From positions 66,849,501 through 66,913,500 of the forward strand of contig JAUMIR010000001.1 of NCBI GenBank assembly GCA_030847615.1: a stretch of 64,000 bases of DNA, given 5' to 3'. The notes below the pieces were generated by a model, which saw only the letters and a list, made by a program, of their open reading frames with translations, searched no databases and had not been told where the DNA came from. A program made the position numbers and the translations under genes. The first letter of the stretch is position 1. The number at the start of each line of letters is the position of its first letter. This document shows, piece by piece, positions 1 to 10,842 of the stretch. This DNA comes from Gambelia wislizenii (Eukaryota; Chordata; Lepidosauria; Squamata; Crotaphytidae).

Positions 1-2500
1 AGGAGAATGCTATCTGTCTTAATGGGATTCCACATTGTTTTGCTGTATTCAGAAGGAGGGGGCCAAAAATGTCATATACTCTGCAGGAAAAGCCTTCACA
101 GCTTTTCCCGGAATTTTTTTTTAAAAAGCAGAGGAAATGCGCATTCCTGCTCATTGGGATAAGTGATGCAAATTGATTCACTTACCCATACAAGTGGAAT
201 CTGAAAGCTGATTGGTCAGATGAGCATGGGGGCAGAGCTTGCTAACAAGAAAAGCATCCAGAGTCACCATGTTGGATTTTCGCCTTAGCGAGTGAGTGCT
301 AAGGCAATAAAACAGGGTGTTGGGGGGTTTGCTTTTTTTGTTAAGGTGAAATATCACTCTATCACACATTGGATATGTGTTTTTTTTAAATGTTTGGTGG
401 CAGCAAATTGAGGTAAGTAAAAAAGTGAATAGTTCACTCGCAGCCGCCATCTTGATTCGCAGGCCTGCCCATCTGCATAGCAAATACGGATAGCTTCACA
501 TGCCTCACAGCCCGAAAAATATCTAAGGAAAATCAGGAAAGCACTTCCAAGGAGGATTCTGTTGGCAATATAGGAGAAGAAACACTCAAAGAATCACCGG
601 GAGAGAACTATTTGTGGAATAATGGATCAAATAGTGATATGGAGGAACCTGATTTTCCAGAATAGGCTGTGATGGAGAAGGTAGAGGAAAAAGCTCAGGC
701 ACATAGTCTCCTTCTGTCCAGTATTGTTGCAGCTAGCTTTGGTTGATTACACAAAGATTCAACAAATATCAGCTGCGATGGCATACCTTTTTTCTGCCTG
801 AAAACACCAGGTGTAGGAAGGGACATGGGAAACCCATTGTAGGTCCTTTCCTCTTGATGCACAACTTAGCACATTCTGGCAAATATCATTCACACATCAT
901 CCCAAAGTGAACCATTTCTAGTGAAGGATCACGAGAGCTTCCTTCTGACAGTCTTTCCAGTGTAAATATTTCATATTTCTATTGGGTTTGGGGTTTTTTT
1001 GGATGATGATGAATTCTTGATGTGATGAGGAGCTTGCTATGTATGAGATGCAGGCTGCAGCAAGGACTTGGCAAGAAGGAAAGGTATCCAAGAATAAGAA
1101 ATAAGGTGGCATTAAAACTATTGATGAAAATGATGCTGAATGAGAACATGAAAGCCTCTCAATCCTGTCCCTTGGCTTGTTTTACAGCCTTCCTTAGCCT
1201 CTGGTCAGATATCTGATGCTTGGACATATAAATCAACTTTGCATAAAAAATAAATGTGAATACCTTCGTTTCTTTGAGTGGTTATGGTGAGAAGAAGAAA
1301 ACCAACAGCAGTAATAACAAAGATACTCAAAGCCCCGGGCCTGGGTGGACAAAACTATCAGTCATGGACCCTGAACTAGCGGGGGGCTGGAGCTTGCCCT
1401 ATCATTAAGAAAAACTAAGGTTGTAATTGAGCCCTCCCAGGAATACAGTAGCTTATGTAGCTTGTAGCATTTCTACATATAGCTTGTCCACCATATCCAC
1501 ATTCCCAGACTTACTGCAAATACCTGAACCAGTGGGTAATAGTGAACCCCATAGAATTGTGCTGGAGGACCTAGGAAATGCCTAGAGAGGCCACCTCTCT
1601 AGGTATCTCCAGTGTGACTCTATGGTAACTTCCAATGGAATTTACTACAGATTCATGCTGCAGGACCTAGGAAATACCTAGAGGAACCATATTTTTCAGG
1701 TGATGGATAATTGAAGTTGCCGGTACTGGTCCTGCGCATAGAGGGGGCAACCTGTACACTCAGCACTTGTAAGAATCTTCATATTTAAGGTTGTTTGAGT
1801 GATAATGGATGAGGAAAGTAATTGCTCTCCTTCTGCAAGTACCTGAAAGTAGGCAAAGTTAATAGCAACCTGCCTGCCGATGCTGAGCCTTAAAAACATT
1901 TTTAAAACTGTTCTGGGGTCCCTATTATCAGTTTTAGTTTCTCATTAATTTTTTTTTAAAAAAAAACAAAGTTCTTTCCCAGTCAAATACAAACAAATTT
2001 GTGAAAGTTGGTAAATTATTACTGAAAATAAAATGAGCTGAATTCCTCGTCGATCCCTACCTCAGCTTGGAATATTGGGTTTGAAAATTAATTTGGTAAT
2101 TTTAAACGTTAGAAATCTAGAAAATAATTCATTGTCATCAACACTAACAACTGAAATAGTTTAATTAGCTGAGTTCTCATTAGTTTTCTTGTTATTAAAA
2201 TGGTTCGGGGCACACCTTGGGATTTGCAGAGAATTGTATGTAGGTTGTCACTTTCCCCCCAGGGCACATGATGTTATTGGCTCCTTCAAATTATCGCTTT
2301 CTGTCCTTTTAAAGCTGCTTCCCTTCAACTTAATTTTTTTTAGAAGCTGGAGTACAAAGTCCATTAATATGATTGTTCCTCAGGAAATGTGAGAACCCAG
2401 CACATCTGGGAACTGCCAAGTTGGGAAAGACTGTCCTAAAGCAATGTACGGTATCTCATCTTGCAGCTTCTGTAGTTCTGTTTGTCACTCAGGCTCAATC
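1..2500. other. No gene; unclassified AT-rich DNA
   Basis: I see no coding exon here. A short stretch at 498-545 resembles the distal end of the Penelope-like tail at 16,075-16,125: both share a catgcctcacagccc-type run and an aaggaaaatc run. A motif of about 25 bases (ctgnaggacctaggaaat followed by cctagag) occurs twice, near 1,561 and 1,660. Each copy can fold on its cctag/ctagg halves. The short frames in this stretch show no recognisable protein similarity. Confidence 0.5.
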
Positions 2501-2502
2501 AT

Positions 2503-2695
2503 GCCGTTTGACACCACTTTAACTGCCATAGCTCAGTGCTATGGAATTCTGGGATTTGTAGTATTGTGAGATATTTAGCCTTCCTGTCAGAGAGCTCTGA
2601 TGCCACACAAACTACACACCCCAGGATTCCATAGCATTCAGCCATGATAGTTAATGTGGTGTCAAAATGCATTATTTCTGCAGTGCATCAGCAGC
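2503..2695. mobile_element. hAT-like fold-back MITE
   Basis: The arms are inverted copies of each other. The left arm (about 2,508-2,565) contains tttgacaccactttaa and ggaattctgggatttgtag. The right arm (about 2,610-2,668) contains ctacacaccccaggattcc and ggtgtcaaaatgcatt. A related, more diverged copy lies at 26,985-27,165. The element has no coding capacity. The hAT assignment rests on recognising a very common lizard repeat of this type, so the superfamily is inference; the fold-back structure is directly visible. Confidence 0.55.
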
Positions 2696-2754
2696 CTTTC
2701 CTGCATCTTTCTTTTCTTTCCACCCCACCAACATGCCCACTCCACACCCTCCTC

Positions 2755-3052
2755 AAATACTTTGAGGTTTACCACACTCTGAGGAAAAGCATCAAAGCAG
2801 CAGGAATACTCCATCTTTCCTGGTGTCTTACCGCATGGCGTCGGCGTTCTTTTGTTCCGGTCCCATGGGGGACCAAGGTACAACCATGTCTTTTTGCAAA
2901 TGGATTTTTCTGGTTAGCAAAAAGATGCAGTTTTACTTCAGTCCCCCACAGGACTGGAACAAAAGAATGCCAAAGTCATGATGATAAGGCAGCAGGAAAG
3001 ACAGAACGTTCCTGCTGCTTTGTCACTTTTCTTTGGAGTATGGTAAGGCTAT
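2755..3052. mobile_element. Long fold-back element, copy 1
   Basis: This is a roughly 300-bp imperfect palindrome. The left arm carries gcatcaaagcagcaggaata and ggcgttcttttgttccggtc. The right arm carries their inverse (ggactggaacaaaagaatgc and cctgctgctttgtcac). The centre, about 2,884-2,934, is tctttttgcaaatgg...gttagcaaaaaga. The same centre recurs in the element at 3,696-3,881, so the two belong to one family. Long frames on both strands here are products of the palindrome and are not genes. Confidence 0.6.
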
Positions 3053-3695
3053 CTCTGTGTTAAAAATCAGTAAAGAATGATGCATTTCAGTTAGAGAGAG
3101 TGCTGATCCACAGCAAGTGCAGCCAGAAGTGGTTACCCACAAATATACGTCAGTGAATCAAGGCTGGAGAATTCTTAATCAAAAATGGTCTGAGAGGCTT
3201 TGAGCATATGCGGAACATTTTTCTCCACAACTGAATCTCTGCATCCTTTCTGCCTCCCTACTCCCAATCAAGAAGTGTGGCCTGCAAAGAACAGTGTTGG
3301 AGCACTGGGCCAGGGATCCCAAATTGAATCTATGACACCTGAAGTTTACATGATCAGGTATCTAACAGGCCCACTAATCTTGGCACTCTTCTTACCTTAA
3401 CTGTATAATTAAAAAGAGATAGGTAAAAAGAAAAGAAAAAGGTAAGAACAGGGTAGGTAATAAGCAGAATGGAAGTTGTGGGCTGAGCAAACAAGAAGGG
3501 GAGAGCAAGGGAGATGCCAAGAGGGAAGTAAATGGGGTGGGGGAAGAAATTTTTTCACTTATCCAAGTGCATAGCACAGCATGAGCAAAATAACATTCCA
3601 GAGGGATTCACTGCAGCTCACCCCAAATAATATTACACAAAACGTATCACACAAAGAAAGGGAAGCAGAAGTGAAGCCTGAGAGTAGCATGCTCG

Positions 3696-3881
3696 ACCTT
3701 GCCTTATTGCACAGCGTGTTTCAACTATTCTCGTGTCTCCCATGGAAAACAGCGATAAATGCAGGTCTTTTTGCTAATGGATTTTTCCAGTTAGAAAAAA
3801 GACTGCATTTACCACTGTCTTCCACAGGACTGGATTGGGAGAACAGCTGAAGCACACTGACATTGTGCAATGAGGCAAGGT
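3696..3881. mobile_element. Fold-back element, copy 2
   Basis: The outer arms are ccttgccttattgcaca on the left and tgtgcaatgaggcaagg on the right, one mismatch from perfect inverse complementarity. The interior repeats the tctttttgctaatggatttttccagttag core seen in the copy about 0.8 kb upstream. It is non-coding. The superfamily is not determined. Confidence 0.6.
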
Positions 3882-4208
3882 GGATGGGGTTATTATCAGG
3901 GTTCACTGCCGCTCCCTTCTCTCATGCAATAAGCCCCATATTATACAATAATAGACAATGGAAATCGGTCCTTCCAAAGAGGTCCATGGGGGACTGCCTT
4001 TCAGGCCTAAAGTCCTGCCACTCTAAAAGGTCCTGCCACTCTGCTTGAGGGCCTTGATCTCCAAAGAAATCATTCAGTGCAACCCTCCATGCCATTCTAA
4101 GACTCATTTTTTGCCTTTTCCCATTCTTTGATAGTTGTTTCTCCTTCAGCCCTGACCTGAGCTTCAGAAAATGTTGTTTCTCCCCCTCTCTTTCTTTCTT
4201 TTACTCTT

Positions 4209-4830
4209 GGGACTTGTCTACACTGGCAGGAAACCCCGAACGCACCTTGTCACAGCTGTGGATGTTATTAATCCACAGTGACCCTGTAAATGCCACACTC
4301 ACTGGGGCTTGTCCAATGGGAGACTGGACTACCCCACTACACTGTAATCATAGGCAAATTTGCATTGGTGTAAAAGGGCAGTCCTATGCTGATCACATGT
4401 CCTATATTTCACATTATTTCCAGCCACACGGATGGAGCTGCTTTGGGTCCCCACTCTCCTGTTCTCTTGTGCTTGTGAATCTATGTTGTCCCAGAGTACT
4501 ATATTACTGGATAAGCAGAGATACACTTATACAGAATGTACACAATCAGAAAAAATTAAAAAAAAACAAACATGCCTGCACGCTGGCAGAATGGACTCCC
4601 ATCCAGGAAGCCCTGCCCCTGGCTTTGCATTGAAGCCAATCTGTGGCCATCACATGCCCAATAATCCAGGGTTTCCCCTGAAATACAGATCATACTTCAA
4701 ATCTTTTAGACCTGGATTTTCATGCAAAACCCCCAATGAAGCTGTGAATAATCAGGAACATTGTGTGGCAACTGAGCAGTGAATACGAGGCGAGTACAGA
4801 GTTGTTGTTTTTGACAGTGTAGACAAGCCC
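4209..4830. mobile_element. hAT-like MITE with cttgtctacactgg termini
   Basis: The left end reads gggacttgtctacactgg. The right end reads gacagtgtagacaagccc, nearly its inverse complement. Very similar termini bound the elements at 5,639-6,539 and 45,197-46,083, defining a family. CT-rich flanks (ctctttctttctttt near 4,187 and 4,829) look duplicated, but they are simple sequence and I do not count them as a proven target-site duplication. The interior shows no transposase similarity. Confidence 0.5.
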
Positions 4831-5165
4831 TCTTTCTTTCTTTTCCCCTCCTTGCCGTTTGATCTCCAGATTAGCCTAATTAACAACAAAGCCAGGTAGA
4901 TACCTTTCCTTCCATCCTAAACTACTTCTCCTGAGGCAGCTGCCCTTCATGTTTTATTGAATCTGCCAGGAGAGGCTGCTGCTCTAACAAATTCTAATGA
5001 CCTAATTCACTAGAACACATTTTAAACTTCATTGTTAATTGGGGAATCTAGTGAGTTGGGTGAAATCACTAGGAAAACATAACCAACAACTTACTGAGTC
5101 AATCAGCTACTTATTTTCAAGCTGGATCTTACCCACAATAGTATGTACTGCACAGAAGGGATATA

Positions 5166-5396
5166 CAGTTGTCCCTCCGCATTCACGGATTTGACATTCA
5201 CGGATTTAAGTATTCACGGTTTGAAAATATTCTTTAAAAAATAATAATCCAAAAAAGAAAACCTTGATTTTGCCGTCTTATATAAGGGACACCATTTTGC
5301 TATGCCACTGCATATAATGGGACTTGAGTATTCACGGATTTGGGTATTCACGGAGGGTCTTGGAACCAAACCCCAGTGAATGTGAACGGACAACTG
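5166..5396 (+). mobile_element. Tigger-like MITE, TA target
   Basis: A 231-bp element begins cagttgtccctccgcattc and ends ggacaactg. A TA dinucleotide lies on each side (5,164-5,165 and 5,397-5,398), as for Tc1/mariner/pogo insertions. Three further copies with the same body occur at 20,938-21,180, 37,853-38,082 and, reversed, 42,850-43,078. The termini resemble the MER2/Tigger class known in vertebrates. It is non-coding and must have been moved in trans. Confidence 0.75.
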
Positions 5397-5638
5397 TAAT
5401 TGTTTTTTTTAATAGCTTCTACACTCACTGGGAAGTCAATAGACATGGAGAGATCACCCCTTGCAAGTCTCAAGTTTTAATCAGTAAAAATAATCTGGGC
5501 TAATGATAAAAGCTCTGTTCCTAAGATTTGTATAGGCTGCTAGAGTTCACGTAAGTTTGAGTTTAAAATGTTTCATTTCTGAGTCATGTTGCTGAGTATG
5601 CTCCAGTTACCCAACTAATGCTTGGATATGGTCACTAC

Positions 5639-6539
5639 GGGCTCATCTACACTGGCAGGAAAATCCAGCTTACCTTCAGGTTACCCTGGTCTGCAGTGAT
5701 CATGGGCTCGTCCACACAATCACTACACACACCAAGGCAAGTTTGGGAGCACTGTCCACACAGTTCTTCCTTCCAAACTCACTCTGGTCTGATAATCTGC
5801 AGTATGCACAGCCATATGGAGCCCTGGTGGCAAGTGGTTAAATGCCAGTACTGTAAGCCACAAGGTTATGAGTTCGATCCTAGAGGTCTCCAAGGTTGAC
5901 TTGGAGGTTCTGTATGAGTACCCAGCTTGTTGGGGGAAATTAGCTAAAAAAGTTACAATTGCTTAGGGAATGCTTCAGCACTGATAAGCAGTATATAAAT
6001 ATCAGTGCTATTGCTATTGCTATTGCACATGGCTGTGGCCACTCCAGTTCCCCCCCCCCAAGCCTGTGAATGCAAAAATGTCTGCCTTGCCTCTGCCTCT
6101 TTTCCCATGTCTTGGAGGGGCTTTGGCCATCCTATTAAGTGGAAGTATGCAGAGCTAACAATATGGGTATGCTGGTATGCACTTCTCTGAACAACTGCTG
6201 TGTATGCAGAATAAATGCTGATGAAGGAACCACTAAAAAGTGCATTTCCTGGTGGGAAAGGTCAGCTGATCAACTGGCCCAGGGAGCCTCCTCCTGACCT
6301 CTTCACTCTCCCACTGAAACACTTCCCCCCTGCCCCCACACCAACGTTGCTATGGAGCATAGCACACACACACAATATCTGGATTTTCCACTCAAATCTA
6401 GAGTAAATCCCAACTCTTTTTGGTCTGTATTAGAGCCCTGAGAAGCTGAAAAGGCCCGTATTAGAGCCATATCTTGTCTGGATGACTCACTGTGAAAATG
6501 AGGTAAGATTGTGTTATTTTGGCCAGTGTAGACAAGCCA
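5639..6539. mobile_element. hAT-like MITE interrupted by a SINE
   Basis: The termini are gggctcatctacactggcag on the left and ggccagtgtagacaagcc on the right, matching the family at 4,209-4,830. A tRNA-derived SINE sits inside at 5,819-6,026, so the SINE is the younger insertion. A second, internal left-end-like motif (tgggctcgtccacac near 5,703) suggests internal duplication or a nested relative. No coding sequence is visible. Confidence 0.5.
5819..6026 (+). mobile_element. tRNA-derived SINE
   Basis: The head ggagccctggtggcaagtgg and the downstream gagttcgatcctag resemble the A and B boxes of an RNA polymerase III promoter in a tRNA-like 5' region. The body contains gtacccagcttgttggggg and the copy ends in a short gctatt repeat. 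The minus-strand copy at 50,446-50,727 shares the head, the B box and the gtacccagcttgt body, which establishes the family. The A box has lost a base (tggcaagtgg against the other copy's tggtgcagtgg), so this is an old copy. It is not a functional tRNA gene. Confidence 0.75.
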
Positions 6540-7089
6540 CATGTTTCATGCCCCAGTAATATTTGATTTCAATATATGCCGGCTGAGTATTTGATACTTG
6601 GTATCCAATGATACTGAATGGTATTGATGGGTAATATGCCATAGTACATCAGAGTGGTGGGGTTTTTTTGTTTGTGTTTTTTTACATTTTCAGTATTCAG
6701 AGAATGCTTTGCACATTGATATTTGCCAAGGAAAGAACTAAAGCTGCAAAAAATGGGAGATGGGGTCATGGTCCAGGATTATTTCTCCGTCACAGGCCTT
6801 GTGTGACAGTCCTGCACTTACTTACTTAAAAAAGTTTGCTCAGTAGGAGCAACAGAGATTCTTTATCACACAGGAAAGAAACAGCCTGGATCTCAAAGGA
6901 AGTTGCTTTTTCTGTTGCTAATGGAGTTTAATTTTTTATTTCTTGGACATTATGTCTCCCCGAGCCCACATGGCCAAAGAGAGGAGTGGCTTCTGCCTAC
7001 ATGGATATCCCTCAACACTATCTTAACTGACAACAACAAAAACAACATATTGACAAAATTCAGGCCTGTGACTGTAACATTGCCACCTC

Positions 7090-7112
7090 CACACACACAC
7101 ACACACACACAC
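7090..7112. repeat. (CA)n microsatellite
   Basis: About 11 uninterrupted CA units, lying just before the Penelope-like tail. Confidence 0.95.
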
Positions 7113-7134
7113 CACTCCTGTGTGATTGTTAACA

Positions 7135-7295
7135 CTTTTGCCGAATAAAGAAGCCAGTGGAGCTTTGAAAGCTTGTATCATGGATTTTGTGCATTTTGAT
7201 TGGCCCAATAAAGGTATCAATGTTTTGTGGATTTTGTATGTTATAGTTTTTGCTGCATGGCCAACATGGTTACCCTTGGATATATTTATTTGTTG
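7135..7295 (+). mobile_element. Penelope-like tail with hammerhead-like core
   Basis: The segment contains ccgaataaagaagccagtgg, then agctttgaaagcttgt, a cccaataaaggtatc motif, and gctgcatggccaac near its end. The last part recurs reversed at 48,830-48,905, and the aataaaggta part has a relative near 38,925-38,985. The arrangement CNGANNA, stem (agaagc/gctttg), GAAA at 7,141-7,180 resembles a decayed hammerhead ribozyme. Hammerheads are known in Penelope-like retroelement termini. The family assignment is inference. Confidence 0.45.
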
Positions 7296-7392
7296 TTCAA
7301 TGTATTTTTTGTGATGTATGTGTCACATGTGTTCATTCATAAATCTTAACAATTGTTTATTTATTCCCTCCTGTTTCTGGGTTAACCTTCAC

Positions 7393-7410
7393 GTGTGTGT
7401 GTGTGTGTGT
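7393..7410. repeat. (GT)n microsatellite
   Basis: A short uninterrupted GT run. Confidence 0.9.
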
Positions 7411-7681
7411 ATACCTTCATGAAAATACTACTGAATATGCATTTTGAGTGTAAATTTATTTTCTCTCAAAGTCTCTGTGCTGTTTGTACAGCTCTGAATT
7501 CTGTGGTGGGTTTGGGAGTAGAGGATAGAGCAGGCAGAAATTAAATGAGATTTGTGAAACAGAAAGTACAAAGAAGAATAAACTGCAACCACAAGTTTTA
7601 TGAACATATTTTGAGATAACCTTTTTTTATTTTCATGTATTCTTTAATAGATATTCAGTGATATTCTATACCAGCTACTTA

Positions 7682-8288
7682 GGAGATTATCAGACGTGTT
7701 TCAAGTAGTGTTACAGGAGTGCCAGGAGATTGCAAAAGGGCTCCCTTACCACACAATCTCATTCCCCCATTGTTATGCACCCGCTCTGCTGCCACTACGC
7801 TGGCACTGCTTTTTATTGATGGGAGAAGCTGCCAATAGATCTGCCGTTCCATTTCTGTGATGGATTTCCCTCTGTGCGACAAGGTGCCCTGTTTTGCTGG
7901 TGAGATCCCAGTTTCAATGGACGGTCCCTGACATAACACTTCTGGGTGAGATCGGGACATCCAGGTAAGTGACACACTTTTTAAAAACTTCCTTGGTTTA
8001 CTTGGAAGTTTTAAAGTGTGTATATGTGCTTTTTGTAACATTTTTTATGTATTTTGGTTTTTATTTTTGAATTTCCCACACTCAAGTCTCCTCATGAGAA
8101 TCCGCAGGATTTCACTCCAGGAAGTGAATGGTGCTCTTAGAGCTCTGCTTATTCCTGGTCTGCCCTGTCATCAGAAGAGAAGGTAAGTGCCGTGCAGAGG
8201 GTGATTGTGATGGAACAAGGATGGGACAGGGGCAGGAGTGGAGATTGTGGGACAGGAACACTTTTTGCGTTCCTGTCTGATAATCTCC
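7682..8288. mobile_element. PIF/Harbinger-like MITE with perfect termini
   Basis: The left end ggagattatcagac and the right end gtctgataatctcc are perfect 14-bp inverse complements. Both are flanked by TTA (7,679-7,681 and 8,289-8,291), the 3-bp TWA-type duplication typical of PIF/Harbinger. The interior is non-coding and has a block (about 7,905-8,055) that recurs reversed at 52,395-52,545. Relatives sit at 57,242-57,858 and 61,220-61,513. It lacks a transposase, so it is non-autonomous. Confidence 0.75.
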
Positions 8289-8811
8289 TTAGTTACAAAT
8301 ACATAAGTAATGTCTTCTGGCTTGACCTCTGTTTTGTCAGGATATTGGGACATACAGTAGATTTATCCTGTACAGAGCTGGGATGTAACAAACAGTCTGA
8401 AGTTTGCAGCACTGTGATCTAGCAGAGTTTTGCAGAAGCTAGCTGGGTAATGTATCCAGTTTGATTAGCTCACAGCCCTGGAGCTGAATTTTGCAGCGCT
8501 GGGCTGGGTTGAGCTAAAAGCAGTCCTATTTCAGTTCTGTGTTGGATTTTACAGAGTGAAGATGTTTTTCTCTTGATGCTGTATATTACTGTAAATATTC
8601 TTTATTATGCCCAAGCAAAGAGAAACTGTTTTTAGACACAAAGCCTGTGTCTGCACCTTTATTCTTATGCCTGAAGGAACAAGATTCTGCTGTTTATTTT
8701 TGCTGCCTGGAACCTGTTTAGGTACCCTGTGTTCACTCTATATTATGCGACATGTTAGCCCACCTTAACATCCAGCTGCCAGATTGAGCGAAGATCATCT
8801 ATTTATTTGCG

Positions 8812-8967
8812 AATTGGGATGCAAGGAGGAAGATATTTCCACACCTCTCCAACCAGCAAATGAGGCTGTGACAAGGTGTTGGGACAGAGGTCCTGCTTCT
8901 GATTGTCACAGCCTCACTCATTGGTGGCAAGGGGGTGGAAACATTATCATCCTTGCACCCTGATTGT
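8812..8967. repeat. Imperfect inverted repeat (fold-back)
   Basis: Two arms of about 60 bp flank a spacer of about 30 bp. The left arm ends aatgaggctgtgacaa and the right arm begins ttgtcacagcctcactcatt. The outer parts also pair (gatgcaaggagg with the inverse of atcatccttgcacc). It is probably a small fold-back MITE; no termini or duplication were identified. Confidence 0.55.
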
Positions 8968-9048
8968 CAGCTGAACAAATCTTTCTCACTCTGGCTGCTG
9001 GCTGTTAAGGTAGGCTGAGAGGCATTTATGTAGTCTTATGTAGTCTTA

Positions 9049-9260
9049 GGACTTTTTCGGACATTAAAAATACAACGCTAGCAGCCTCGCCACGTTGCGA
9101 GGCTGCAGCGCTGCAGGGCGTCCCTTTCGGATGACGCCCATCCCTGCCGGTACTGTTGCAGTACCGCAGGGACATTTGAGTGTTATATTTAGCCGATTTT
9201 TACTCACGAAAGTTGAGTAATTATAATGCCTGATTATTGGCCAAGCTATCAAAGCTGTAG
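9049..9260. mobile_element. GC-rich hairpin MITE, PIF/Harbinger-like, partial
   Basis: TTA at 9,046-9,048 precedes ggactttttcggac, a decayed version of the ggagattttcagac terminus seen elsewhere in the window. It contains a perfect 10-bp-stem hairpin (gcagcctcgc, loop cacgtt, gcgaggctgc) and a second hairpin built on cggtactg/cagtaccg. The order of motifs parallels the palindromic element at 40,719-41,054, including a tttttactcac stretch. The right end was not found, so the stated end is approximate. Confidence 0.5.
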
Positions 9261-10790
9261 AGAGGAAATATGTGTTTCAAGATGGAAACAGAGTACCAGA
9301 CAGTGTGGTAGAAAGTTTCTTTAGCTCTTGAGGAGTTAAAAGCAGTCAAGGAGGCTATGACAGTATACAGTTTTAAGTGTATTTGATCTTAAAGTGGCAT
9401 TTTAATAAAACGTTGGTAAGTTCTTTGAGCTGCAAACTTCATCTCAAATTTTGCAAATGTGCAAAATATGATGGCCGAATGCATCCAAACCTCATGGGGG
9501 TTCAGTTTCATTTGCTTCAGAGTAGATTGAATAAAATTCTTATGCACCTAGGGTATATCCTCAGTTCAGATGGCGGGTACTCTTGACCTTACTGTCATTC
9601 ATTGTGGCCCAGGACATGCAACACTCCCCTGTAGCTTCACATTGCAGAAAACCAACAGTTATAAGTATCCTGACTTTCAGTTGTACTTTTTACTAAGGAA
9701 CAGTCCCCAATAACTCACTGTTTACCAGACGCAACTCAAAAAATAACAAGATATTACATCTGACAGTATTTGGAGGTTGTCATGCAAAGTATTTAGCATT
9801 AGATTTCATTTGATACTTGACATATAGATAACATTTGATAGATGACATACAATGGTAATTAGTATTTGACAGCTGGCACTTAAGAAACTTCACATCTGAA
9901 GCCTGCCAAAGCCAAACATATCAAGAAATTTTAAGGTAAAATGTCACATGCAAAATAATAATTTAAAAAATGATAACAAAGAGCCTTGTGTCAGCTTTGA
10001 GATTTTATTATGGCATACACTTTCATGAACTGCAAACCACTTCCACAAAAGCACGAATTCTTACCTCAGTTGACAGACTATCATATACATGGTTGAGTAA
10101 TGGAGTGAGTGAGTGGGAGAATTAATCAATGGGGTCAGAAGGGAGTGAAGTGGAAAAAGTACAGAAAAAGATAACTACAGTACATCAACAGTGGTCATTA
10201 ACAAAAAGTAGTTGGGGTGTAACACAAGCATTGCTCAGCATTCTTTTTCTGATGAACTGCTTAAATCGTATAGTGTGATAACAAGGCTTTGTCATTCTTC
10301 AGACCTTCTTCACTAGACCCCTTGATAAATTCTTGTTTGGCTATTTCAAATTAACATCTGTGCATGTCAAGAATTTGAAGTTATTTTGTTGAAGAATGGC
10401 CACCTTCAGGTTAGAGACAGAGAGTATTGTGAGACTGAAGTGTTTCTCTGTTATTTTCTGAATATTGCCATTTCTGGGGTCAGTTTTGTATTACTTTATT
10501 CTTTTGCAGAGTGCCTAGCCTATTTCTCCTGTATTGAATCAATAGCGCATTACCGGCATATTAAGGCATACGTCACATAGGATGCAAAGCAGGTATATAA
10601 ACCTCAATGCTGTGGGTGATATAATTAAATCCTGCAAAGTAAACATGAAACTGTAGTTGGCCAATGGGCCTGTCATAGCACTGGGTTTCCATATCTGAAT
10701 CCCTGCTGTTGCTGGTGAGCAAACTTTGTAAAGCTGAACAGCTAACTGTAAGCAAGTGCAGGACTAACACCCAAGGCTTGTGAAAGGGAA
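9261..10790. other. No recognisable feature
   Basis: AT-rich sequence without a convincing exon, RNA gene or repeat. It forms the left flank of the LINE insertion. Confidence 0.5.
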
Positions 10791-10795
10791 GTATC

Positions 10796-10807
10796 ATTGT
10801 CTATGGT
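10796..10807. repeat. Target-site duplication, 3' side of LINE
   Basis: The 12-mer attgtctatggt lies directly against the (CT)n tail of the minus-strand LINE. An identical 12-mer lies at 14,798-14,809 against its 5' end. This is the expected product of target-primed reverse transcription. Confidence 0.85.
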
Positions 10808-10820
10808 CTCTCTCTCTGGC

Positions 10821-10842
10821 TTTTCTTCGCAAACGAAGATTC
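10821..10842 (-). other. 3'-terminal stem-loop of the LINE
   Basis: The element strand reads tcttcg-tttg-cgaaga, a perfect 6-bp stem with a 4-base loop, immediately downstream of the stop codon and followed by aaagcc(ag)n. The same hairpin is intact in the 42-bp orphan copy at 48,457-48,498. LINE reverse transcriptases of several clades recognise 3' stem-loops of their RNA; a recognition role here is inference. Confidence 0.7.

Noticed and set aside
2644..3063. 139-codon frame as a candidate exon
   Set aside because: Lies across a fold-back MITE; the LFANGFF-like string recurs only because the element's centre recurs at 3.7 kb.
4184..4844. ctctttctttctttt on both sides as a target-site duplication of the hAT-like MITE
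   Set aside because: Simple CT repeat, longer than the 8 bp expected of hAT elements and not directly adjacent to the left terminus.
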